NCBI GenBank assembly: GCA_911728455.2
Contig: OU452240.1
Span: 1,178,001 to 1,242,000, forward strand
Length of the DNA stretch: 64,000 nucleotides
Reading direction: 5' to 3'
DNA from: Marthasterias glacialis
Lineage: Eukaryota; Echinodermata; Asteroidea; Forcipulatida; Asteriidae
Shown: one piece after another, positions 53,951 through 64,000 of the stretch
How positions within the stretch are numbered: position 1 is the first letter of the stretch
Layout of the letters: every line of letters starts with the position of its first letter
Notes under the pieces: generated by a model
The model's input: only the letters and a program-made list of their open reading frames with translations
What the model was told of the DNA's origin: nothing
Databases searched by the model: none
Position numbers and translations under genes: made by a program

Positions 53951-55370
53951 AAAATAGAAGTGAGCATTAAAATTTAATAATAAAAACGAGCCCTAGCTTT
54001 CCGATGCTTCACTTGGATTAAACCCAATTTCATGGTAAGAGCGTATGAGAGTATAATCTTTCGAACTGTCAGAGTACCAGGAATGAAAAACAAAGTGACA
54101 TTTAATACCACTTTAGCGATGAATCAAAACGGAGAGTGTCGTATAATGTGCATTAAAGTGGACAGTGACATGTAACGACGCTGTTCAATCACCGTCTGAG
54201 TATCACCGCGAGGAGGAAAGGGAAAGCATGAATTTGTACCGAGCTATTAATTTCTACCCTGGATACGCCATGAATAATTTGCGATGATACCCCGAAAATG
54301 TTTTGCCAATTGCCCTGGAAAAAAAATGTGAGAGTTGTTTACTGTGGAAGGAGTCTTATGGTATTTGCTCGGAGAAAATTAGAGCGAAGAAAAACATACA
54401 GAAACTTTTGCATTTGCTACGGACAATGCACAAAATACGTGTAACACGCACAACTATTTGTACATGGCTAATGGACGTTAATTAATGTGTGGGATTCCGT
54501 CATTAATTCATGTTTAGCTTTTAATTAACTACCGCTTATCACGGGCGGCTTTTTTTTCTTTTTAATAAAAAGCTCATAACTTTCTTGAATCTATATAAAA
54601 AAAAACTATTTGAAATTTGAATCTAAAGTTGTCATGGCAATAGAAGAAGAAAAAGATATGGATTCAAACCAAATGTGTATCTCAAAAATGGATATCTGAC
54701 AGAACCATGTCTCATATTTTGTATCAACACCAGCTTTAATCGAGTAAGCTATTTTCCCCAACTCTCCACATGTTTCCAACATGAATAATAATGTATCGGT
54801 TCCCATACATCAATCAGTGTCTCTAGTGATCATTCATGTAATCTCCTTTAACATACAACCCCCCCCCCCCAACCTCCTCGTTGCCAATCAATAAGAATAA
54901 AATGGTCGGTCGCAAGACTCAGGAGACATCAATTAATTTACTCTAACCCACCTCGCGATTACTCTTGACTATTCTTGATCTAATATTAACTGTGACTTCC
55001 ACTCAATTTCTCGCTTCCCAATGGGAAAGTAACATTTTCGTCTCCTTGCTTTGTCTCATCTTCTCTCCAAAATTCACAAGTCTAGATTCCCCCCCCCCCC
55101 CCCAATCCTTGATCAAAACAACTTAAGAGAAAATCCTTGAGGTTTTGATGTGGACTTTGAGGGAGAGATGGCATTGGTAATATTGTGATATTATTAGTTC
55201 ATTCAAATCTCCTCTTCATCTTCTTTAAAATGTCAAACTTATCAAAACTTCCACCACAAAAATGTTTAATTCCATGAGAGAAAATAACTGTTGACAAACA
55301 CCAAATGTTGTATTTATTTTATTTGCACTTATTTGTCAAATAAAAGGCTCGTATACGTAAAAGTCACCCA
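53951..55370 (+). other. intronic or intergenic with an ATTA-rich block
   Basis: 54478-54535 has four TAAT/ATTA cores (TTAATTAATG, CATTAATTCATG, TTTTAATTAACT). 54860-54871 and 55090-55104 are poly-C tracts. No gene is seen. Confidence 0.35.
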
Positions 55371-55373
55371 GGT

Positions 55374-55475
55374 ACAAGTCCTCGTAAAATGCCCGGTAAT
55401 GATGGCGTAAGGCCTTACGTACAAGTCGTCGTAAAATGCCCGGTAATGATGGCGTAAGGCCTTACGCGCTTTTAC
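55374..55475. repeat. 53-bp tandem duplication containing a GTAAGGCCTTAC palindrome
   Basis: ACAAGTCCTCGTAAAATGCC then CGGTAATGATGGCGTAAGGC then CTTACGT is followed immediately by a second copy starting ACAAGTCGTCGTAAAATGCC. Copies are nearly identical, indicating recent duplication. Confidence 0.9.
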
Positions 55476-56108
55476 GGGGCACAAGTATTTCGTCCCAGTA
55501 TTAAAATGACGTATAAGCACGGTAGTCTGAAATTATAAGTATTGACGCATGACCAAAAGGGAGGACACGGTTCTCCTTCTCATTTGAAGGCTTGTTACGT
55601 CAAGAGTCACCTCTACTTCAAAGTCAGACATTCCTCGATTAAGGTAGAACAAGATGCCGTATAACTAGGCATGAGGATACTGCATTTCTACCGACTATAT
55701 CACTCCACACCCAACAGGTGGACCACACCCACATTTTCGTGTCCAGAGAACTTCATAGTGCATAATTAAACTAAAAAAACAAATCAGACTTACTTTAGAA
55801 GAAAGCAAAGCTCTCTCCATGATTCCTAATTTCAATTTTGTTCAAATTTGTTTAGGAGTAAACGAATCGATCATCTTCAGAATGGTTCCGAATTTCTGAA
55901 ATGGAATAATTGCATAATTCAGTCGATTTTGAATAAACAAGATGTTCATTGTTCTCAAATGGGTCAATGATTCACTGACGGAAAAGTAACACTAAAAAAA
56001 CATTCCTTTTCACAAAAATAAAATCGTTGAAGGCGATTTCTTGCAACTGTAGACCCGGGATAAAGCTGCAGGTATAAGCTATAATGTGTTTATGGTTTGG
56101 CCATCAAT

Positions 56109-56248
56109 TTAAAGGCATTGCATACGTTTGGTAATGACTCTGAAAATTGTTTGCAATAAAAACTTACTTGGTAAGGAGTACAGCAGCTTTGGATAGTATA
56201 ATGCATTTTGAGAAACGTTTCACTTCGAAGTACTGCAGTTATGGCATG
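56109..56248. mobile_element. MITE family D, half copy
   Basis: TTTAAAGGCATTGCATACGT, TTTGGTAATGACTCTGAAAA and GAGAAACGTTTCACTTCGAA match the reverse complement of 29900-30048 almost perfectly. The element stops after TGCAGTTATGGCAT. Confidence 0.85.
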
Positions 56249-59200
56249 GCATTATTGTTACATTTTATTTATTGCCAGAATTAACCCAAAGACATGTTTT
56301 CCCATTCCCATGCAGAATTTAACCTTCCTATAATAACTTTTGAATGGCCAAAAATTGATCAAACTTTCCCGCTCAGTTTTTCTTGAAACACAAAATTTCA
56401 CACCATTTTGCTTATACGCCCCTTTTTACCTGTCGTCAGACTGGGCCCACGACGTAGTGTTATCTCATTTTTTTTCTCCAAGAAAAGATGAAAGAAAGTC
56501 GTCAAGATTATGCTTATGAATACTATAATTCAATACCCCCTTCCCACACCGCCCCCCCCCCCCCCTTGAATGAACTGATGTCACTTTAAATCCTCCCAAG
56601 TCAAAATCAAACCCCCATTAGCCGTTTTCCTCCTCGTGTCCTTCTGTTCATTTCATTTTCCTCACTAATGGAACGGCAGATACACATCGTGCCTTTAAAA
56701 GCCGGACCGTAAGACTCACGACAAAAACCTCAACATTCATCAACTCATTTTGATAAATTTTCTTTAGTCACAAACTGATAACAATTTTACTCCCAGTCAA
56801 TTTGTTAATTGCTGTTCGGCTTTTGCCATAATTATGCCCCTTCTGGTGTTTCCATGGTTTCTTGATCGCCTCTAAAAAAAACCTCAAAGACTATGGGGCT
56901 CAATTGACCAACTCCCCGGGGGCATTTTGCTTGATTGCACGCAGACATGTCCATCTAAAATCACGGACAATACATATTAAAAGCTCGCTATACTCACGTA
57001 GCTATATTTACCCCCTAATGGATTTGCGGTCCCCGTCATTTTATACCAACACAGAGATCTAAAATTAGCTCTGGGAAGTATAGGAGTTGTGTAATGTTAA
57101 GTGCCAGCCTATATAGTTTGGATTAAACAAACATTTCATTTGATTAGAAGATAAAATAAATGCTGCAATTTCCCCCTCCCTCACCTTTTCTAATTAATCT
57201 CTTCTGGCCAATTAATTAAAAAAAAAAAATTTACATCCCCGCCCAACTAGTAAAAAACAACAAACTCACAGCATTTTTAGCGTTCACAAAGTCACTGATT
57301 TTTCTGCCATGGGATGATGCAATTATGTAATTATGTAAACATCGTGTATAAATTATTGTAGTGTGCCCGGACGTAAACGACAAAAGGCCGTCTGTCCAAA
57401 ATTGTTGGTTTAATAATAATGATGAAAATAAAAAATAGTAAGATACTGTTCATCATTTTAAGTTGGGTGCGCCATTGTACTTTTCAAAAAAACTGCATGT
57501 GTATTTTTTTGTATTCCTCTGGATAGGCGAAAGAAACAACCAAGTACACTCAAATTATCCAGCTTTCAAAAACCACTGGAATAAGAACTCTCAAAACCAT
57601 CACCTTGCTCTTGACCTTGCCATTCCTTTCTAATCTTCTGCCTTCAAAAGAGAAGATATATAAAACCTTACATTCCACCTTCCTAAAAACTACACCTTAA
57701 ACCTTTTTAAAAAAGAGAACACACCGAAACAGTATCCAACACGTTCGATCGCATCAGCCGCCAGCAGAAAATATGGTCACATTCTTGTTTCTTTCTTCTT
57801 TTTTTTACCAAGAAGGTAGAATGCTAATCTATCCGATCTAGAGGTTGGCTTACCTCCTTCAGATGAAAGCCCTGAGGCTGTCCGGACTATAGCCGTTACC
57901 TTTCTTATGATTAGAGAGAGTTACCTGACAATAATTGATCAGGACGCTCTGACAAACTGCTGGCCGGTGAGACCGTTCAGAGAATCGGATACTGCAGGGT
58001 TACGCTCTTCGCCGGAGTGAAGGGCCAAATATTGGCGGATATTTGAAATGCGAAACTGATGGTTTGTTTCAGTAGTTTTGGATTGAAAGTCAAAATTGAC
58101 AGAGTGGTGGGTTTTGAAGTGTTAAGACACTTTCACAAGAACTCCCATTTTTTTCCCCCTTGCCTTTTGACACCCGAATAGAGGCTAGGTTATTCCTGAC
58201 GTCAATGATAATACAAAGATTGTGATTCTTGACGTCAAAGTCAAATTTTGTAGATGAATTACTCGTAAAAGTTGAACCAAATCAGTTGCGACAAATCTGC
58301 CCCTGCGATGTCAAATTCACTTCAAAATGGCCATCACGTTCAGTATTCATGATATAAATTATTGTAGTCACTTGAAACAACAACGGCAGGTGGTAGCATT
58401 TGGAACATTCAAAAACAAGACTTCTCTCGGAGAGTTTTAGCAAATGACGACCGCCACGGACTTTTGTATAGTCAGACTAAAATATGGAACTGTTAATTTG
58501 TGTTTGTTTAGCCACTTTAAAACACGGAAATACTGATGCCAAATAGATTAATTAGAGAGACTTTATTTCCCCCCAAATAATAGTTCCTTATAAGCCAGTG
58601 GTTTCAGAATCCGTTATGTGTTCCTCTAGAGAGGGAGATAGCATTACCTTGATGTCAACAGAGATTAATTTTCGGTGTAGCTAACTGTTCCACTAACCTA
58701 TATCAACCAGTTCCCACTGGAAGTTACTGCTAGTATATCAAGCCTCTACCCCACATGAGTACATTCTTGCAAGTTGCAATTAAAATCGTGAAACTTTAGA
58801 GCTGTCCCGAACCAAAAGAATTAAACAAAATTGGCTCCAGACTTCATTTCTACCGGCAGAAACCCAAGAGGTGTCGACATTTTTTTTTTTTTTTTCATAT
58901 TTGCTGGGTTTTTGTCATTGCCAGAGGGAAGACACATGTACAGGAGGAGGTATTTCTGCTTGATTTGTTACCGAAACTGGCCGCTGTTTGTAAAGGAAAT
59001 GCTAACAGTTCCCGAGAAGGATTGTAATTTATCTACAAGCAGACAATTACTGTGAGCGGCTCCGGTAGCTGCAGCACACGCAAGGTGATAGCTTTTGTTT
59101 CACCGCATCACTCGGCTAATTGGCTAGATGTCATCCTTAAAAAAAAAAAACCAAAAAACAAACAAACACCAGACTAGTATGTGTGGAGTCCACCACCAGA

Positions 59201-59810
59201 CTCCGGAAATTACCTGCTGGTACAAATTCCTCTTTTGATAAATAATTTACCGATGTGTTGTTGTTTTTCTGTTGCTGTTTCTATATCTGGCTTTGGCATC
59301 CAGAGAGGGCTGAATGTTTTGATCATTAACAGCGATGTTGCGGAATGATTTATCGAGATAGAAATAGAGTATCGGTAAAAATGAGCAATATATCATCATC
59401 CATTAGGGTCCGCGGTTGTAAAATATAAAGTTCAGAAACAACAACCTTAAAGGTCTCAACATCTGGTTCCAGTTTTCATAAACAATTTTTTCACTTTGGG
59501 ATTCTTTGGTTCACATAAGAGTGTTGATTTTCTCTGGGGTGCTGCTGCCCATCATTGGAGGTGGGTGGTGAGGAAAACATGCCTAAACCCAAACAATATA
59601 TGCATAAATCAATTGATGAAAAGAAATGCTACAAATCTGACTTATTTGTTAATTTTGTGAATTCTGGTTGTGAAGCCAAGGTTACTCAGTAAAGAGAGAT
59701 TAATCACTATACTAGCCAAGAACCCCAAGACACGTATGTTTCAGTTTTAGATGTGGGAGGAAATCTCTGGAGATTTTTTCCAGGGAAAACCGTGGAATTG
59801 TAGGGACTGT
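56249..59810 (+). other. intronic or intergenic
   Basis: Contains poly-C tracts (56551-56565), a pair of consensus CREs (58197 and 58230) and a T-run near 58881. No gene is recognised. Confidence 0.4.
58197..58237. promoter_or_regulatory. two consensus CREs 33 bp apart
   Basis: TGACGTCA occurs at 58197-58204 and again at 58230-58237. A distance of 33 bases is about three DNA turns, which would place the two sites on the same face of the helix. The sequence between them is AT-rich. An enhancer role is inference. Confidence 0.4.
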
Positions 59811-59814
59811 AAGC

Positions 59815-59910
59815 TCAATCCACATGCTGCCCCGGCGGGATTCGAACCGGGGTCCTAGAAGTGGTTGGCGAGGAAAGATATAGGCCTACCACTACGCCAA
59901 CCTGACCGCC
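59815..59910 (-). mobile_element. tRNA-like SINE head, GC-rich
   Basis: On the minus strand: GGTTGGCGTAGTGGTAGGCC (good A-box) and CCCCGGTTCGAATCCCGCCG (perfect B-box). The CCCCGG/GCGGGG arms are paired like a T-arm, but the anticodon region is longer than in a tRNA. Body follows toward 59760. More likely a SINE than a tRNA gene. Confidence 0.55.
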
Positions 59911-61220
59911 CAACTTAATAAGGTGTGGTATTGTAGCAGATTTGTGACCTCCATCACTAAAGCAAAGCGATACTTCTTGTGCAATCCGAAAATTGTTGGG
60001 ACAACTTTGAGATTTCAGTTTGTATTTTCTACAGTATAGTGGGGGAAAACAACAACCCTTAAAAACCCAAACACTAAAACCTGTAAATTGTTTTTGAATA
60101 GCTTCACCGACTCGGCAGGGACCTTTTAGTTGTGATTTCAAGGCAGTGAGACGAGCATGATGACAGATCCTGTCTTCAAGTCCCACAGACCCTCTTCAGG
60201 TCTTGGCCGGACCCTCTTTAGTAGCGAAGGAACCGAGGTCTGAAGAGGAGGTATAATGCTCTATTTATTAAATTGCATTAGTTCTCTTGGACTTGATGTC
60301 GGTCCGGATGATGACTGCACTTGCCATTTCGTCATGGCTCTTAAATGCCCTCAGTAAATTTACTTTGATTTCGTCTTTCTTTAAAACATGTTTTTTTCAG
60401 GAGATTTCAGGTGAGCGAGTAAAACATAATCTCGTTGTGAAACTGGTACTGAAACCTGGAAAGAGAAACAACCTTACGTTTTCTCCTTTTTAGAGAAACT
60501 AGCTGGGAGGAATTCTAAACCGAAGTAGAAGAAGAATGTTGGAATGAGTACAGGGATATCCTATTGATTGATTTTCTTGTGATCAAAGTTGCTTGGGCAT
60601 CAGCTCTCAGAGTATTTGAGGAAATTCAAGATGACACGTTGACTGTATAATATATTTCCATGCTTGCATCTTGTTGATGGCATCACATGCTTTAATGAGA
60701 GCTTATCTTAGGATTAGGAAGTCTCAAGAAGTTCTTGTGTAAACAGGTGATGCCATTTCTCACATTGTCAGCAGGATAACTGTCTTGGGCATGCCCCCCC
60801 CCCCCCCCCACCCATCCCTCGTGGTTCCGGGGGCCCTCCTGGACAAATCTCTCAGACCTTGTCGGTGTTTGTAGTAGGATTATAAACCGGACACTGCTGT
60901 CGATTTATACAATGTTGAGGCAGCCTCAAAGTTTTTTTCCCCCCTTCATGGGAACGATGAGATTTAACGTATGTGTCCTCACGGAGTCAAAAAAGCTGTG
61001 GGTGATCTTAGGGTATTTACCAACCAGTGTTAACAACAACAAAATCCAGTGCTTTTATATACCGTTTCAGTTTTCCCGAAAGCGGCCAGCCTGTTACATT
61101 ATCACATGACAGTAAGTGCTTTTTAGTGAAACATGAACTTGGCCCTAAAGTTGGGGACCGTTCTTTAATTCAATTTTGAAAAGTAGGCCACTGTGCTGTT
61201 CTCAAATTTCCATCCCAAGT
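59911..61220 (+). other. intronic or intergenic, nothing coding
   Basis: 60194-60250 holds a hairpin (CTCTTCAGGTCTTGG, with AGGTCTGAAGAGG). A poly-C tract lies near 60797. No gene is recognised. Confidence 0.4.
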
Positions 61221-61224
61221 GTTT

Positions 61225-61330
61225 TGTTTTGTGTGTTTTCATTGGATCTTTTAGGTGTTTTTATTGGGTCTTTTTAGGTGTTTTATTTGGGTTTATTGTG
61301 TGTTTTTATTGGGTCTTTTGTGTGTTTCTT
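61225..61330. repeat. 26- to 30-bp tandem repeat (TGTGTTTTTATTGGGTCTTT units)
   Basis: About four imperfect direct units with GTGTTTTCATTGGATCTTTT, GTGTTTTTATTGGGTCTTTT and variants. Confidence 0.75.
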
Positions 61331-64000
61331 CGCCCTCGGTCGAGTAAACTTGTTTCGCCGAAATGAAGTGGGGCAGTTAATCGTCTCTAAAAATGCTGCG
61401 TCTGGTTTTGTCATCACAGTCAAGATGGAAGAGATTCTTGATGCCCTAGATCAACATGATTTGCTTCTAAAATTGAAGGATATGAAAACATGGTTATCAG
61501 GCGCACCGAAAAACAAAAACAAACAAAAAACGTTGAGTATGTTTCTCTTTTTCTACTTCTTTTTTTTTACATAAAAGATGAAATGAGAAGACTCTTTCTT
61601 GCTTAGTGAAACGTTAGTGATCATTATGGTCAGGTTTCCAGTTCATCTGACATGGCGAAAACCATATTGTGAGGCAAAGCGAAAGGAGGACAAGAAGAGG
61701 GGCTGGAAAGAGGAAGAGACGGGAAGGTAGTGTCAAAGAGTGGATAGGACTAGAGTTTGCCAACTCAAAGATGGCAGTGGAGGACAGAGAGGCATGGAGA
61801 AAGATTGCTAAGAAGTCCTCGTGGTGCCCCCCCCCCCATGACCCCTGTGGTTAAGGGATAGATGATAAACAAAGATAAAATTGACGTGAACAGTTTTCTT
61901 TTGAGTATGAGGTTTTTACGGGTGCCGAGTGTTACATAGTCTGCAGCCTCTCTTGAAGAGATTTTCTTGAAGAGGTTGATATCTGACATTCCTGACACTT
62001 CCAACACCACACAAGAGGCTCCAAGAGCTTATCTTAATGTGCAATAACAAGAAAGTTGAAGGCAAAGTAATGAACATTTTTCAGTTGAGTATGATGTTGT
62101 TGTTTTTTAAGGACGGGTAAAAAGAAGTTTGAGTGTTGCAGGAAAGGTCTGACATCCCCCCAACACATCAGACACCCCAAAAGATCTTTGTCAATAAAAA
62201 CCTCCAAGGAAAAAGGACCCAACACTTCTGAGTATTAGAACATTTTTATGAGTACGAGTAACGACTGAAGTAATTGAATAGTTGATAGGCAGGGGTGTGA
62301 GAATTCAGCTTAAAAGCTGATTTCAGCTTTTTTGTACACCTGCTCTGTACAAAACTCCATGGGAAGTTTTCAAATATCAGCTTTTTGCTCGCTGTTTCCA
62401 GCTCCTTTTTTTGTGGGAGGGGGAGGGGGTTGCGGGCACTCACACCCCTGCAGGAAAATTACACCGATCCCCCCTTTAAGAGACTCTCGCGCAACATCCC
62501 CACAAGGGTGTAGGAAGTACTGTTCCATCAGTAGTCTGGGAGAGAGTTTATTGTCATTCACATCCGTCTGGATCGTGGGCTCTCCTCCAGAGAACCTGTT
62601 TGCTTTCATGGTTTGGCATAAATCAGACCGCTGCACCGTCCCTCAAGAATCAACGCCATTCCCAGCCCCGCAAAATGTCTTGTTAAAACAAATTTACTCA
62701 GATCTCTAGTGTCGGTATTATTGTGATTTTTTTTTTATCTGGCTGGCCGACGGCCGACAACCGACAACCGTTGATCAAGCAGGCGGGTGAATGTCGCCGG
62801 TTGAGCCCCAGCGCCCGTGTATTGACTGTTTACCCAACACCTGGATTGTCCTTATGTGAATTATGCATTCTTGACGAGAAAAGTAAATATACTTTGAAGG
62901 GAATCACTGGGTATTGTTTTTTCTTTCTATTTCGAGTATTTGTGTGCTCCGCTCTTAAAGAAATAGAGCGTACAGTGAACATGAAACAACAATGTATCAC
63001 TGTGTATGTGTGTTTTATTTGTCAATTAAATGTGATTTATGACTTGATGGCCGCATACTTACGAGATCAGGTGTCGAGACCTTCTGGAGGCTATCCACTT
63101 TTACTTTTACGCTGACATGCATCCATGTTTAAGTCTCACAATAATAATAAACATTGGCCTGTCTTTGTTTTGTTTTTTTATCTGTAGTGCGGAGTTTTAT
63201 CGCAGGATATCAGAACTGCTTATTGTTACGTAATGTGCAACGGTTTTGATTGGCCCCATGTAAAGTTTTGTCCAGCAGGTAAACTTGCTTAGCTATATCT
63301 TGCTGCTTAACATAAACTGAGAAGGGCTTCTTACCGACAGTTAAAACTAGACAGACATTCATTTTTAAGGAGCTTGAGTGCAAGCCCTCTCCTCCGCACT
63401 CAAAAATAGTACTCCTTAAAAATTTAAAGTAGATTTTAAAAAGAATTGTGAACAACGGGAAATGAACTGCTGGTGTGGTGGTTTATCAGCTTTATAATCA
63501 TTCAACATAGATAAGAATCCGCCAATCCAATCTTTCAGTCTCGTACACTCGTATGAATCGTCAAAAGTACATAGGCCTACATACTTAAATTAAATATCAT
63601 GAAAAGTCGGTTTTTATAAAATTGTGTTTTAATTTCACTTTTTAAACAAATTTGTGAAGTTTGGTTCTGATGAGTGCAAAGAACTCTCCTCAATAATATA
63701 AGGAGAACAGTTTGTAGCTCTCCTTGTATATTTCTTAAAACGAAGGGCGAAGGTAACCATTTTGATCCCCATTTCTTTTTGATTTATTTGAGTTGTTCTT
63801 TTGGGCTGGAAGAGACAAAACCTCTCAGAATTCCCAGGTCCCTCGATCCAGGTATCATTCCCTTCACGGTTTCACAGGGGATGCTAAAAACTGAAGGGAC
63901 CCATAAATAAACAAATAATTTTATGACAGTGAGCATCTGGCTTCGGAACGCACTGATTTTTACATAACTAGCTTTAGACATGTTTGGCATTTTTACACGC
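61331..64000 (+). other. intronic or intergenic to the window end
   Basis: 63655-63720 repeats the GAGGTTTGGCTCTGACGAGT-type block of 42950-43030. The frames 61278-61574 and 62723-63115 lack motif support. Nothing else could be recognised. Confidence 0.4.

Noticed and set aside
59815..59910. Possible genuine tRNA gene
   Set aside because: The A- and B-boxes are excellent, but the anticodon region is too long and a repeat-like body follows. More likely a SINE head.
62723..63115. 130-codon plus-strand frame
   Set aside because: No motif, start context or splice support; the amino-acid composition looks random.

Overview
The window is nuclear DNA of an animal, most likely an echinoderm (a sea star or sea cucumber is my first guess). 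This is inferred from several features: very low gene density, intron-containing genes with canonical GT/AG signals, many short palindromic DNA elements, tRNA-headed SINEs, and several repeat families of a kind I associate with echinoderm genomes. No bacterial, organellar or viral gene organisation is visible. I could not run a database search, so the phylum is an inference.

Left part, 1-9 kb (minus strand). Two neighbouring paralogous genes read right to left: 8875-5666 (gene 2) and 3706-2408 (gene 1). Both end in the same module, which carries a Cys-Ala-Glu motif followed about 35-38 residues later by a Cys-x-x-Cys pair. That is the zinc-site signature of the cytidine/nucleotide deaminase fold, with Cys in place of the usual His. 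Gene 2 also has five tandem 42/40-residue repeats and, probably as its first exon, a proline-rich 8-residue repeat. A 76-bp satellite array fills the space between the two genes. Further left is a broken THAP zinc-finger domain (about 1531-1256) and a terminal fragment that resembles a pogo/Tigger-type DNA transposon.

Middle, 9-13.5 kb. This spacer between the minus-strand deaminase-like locus and a plus-strand gene is rich in fold-back elements. It holds eight copies of an AGAGGGCRCT motif resembling the CTCF core, which raises the possibility of an insulator.

Right part, 13.5-64 kb (plus strand). A single convincing exon (13528-13763) encodes a signal peptide and an LRR N-terminal cap, and ends in a perfect phase-2 splice donor. 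No later LRR exon was recognised, so the remaining 50 kb is probably first intron and/or intergenic DNA. It holds tRNA-derived SINEs (one with an L2/CR1-like tail), several MITE families with two or three copies inside the window, tandem repeats of 9, 21, 53, 68, 117 and about 180 bp, many poly-G/C tracts, and a few candidate regulatory clusters: paired CREs, a DR3 nuclear-receptor half-site array and an ATTA-rich block.

The strongest candidate for an undescribed system is the pair of repeat-bearing deaminase-like genes in the first 9 kb.
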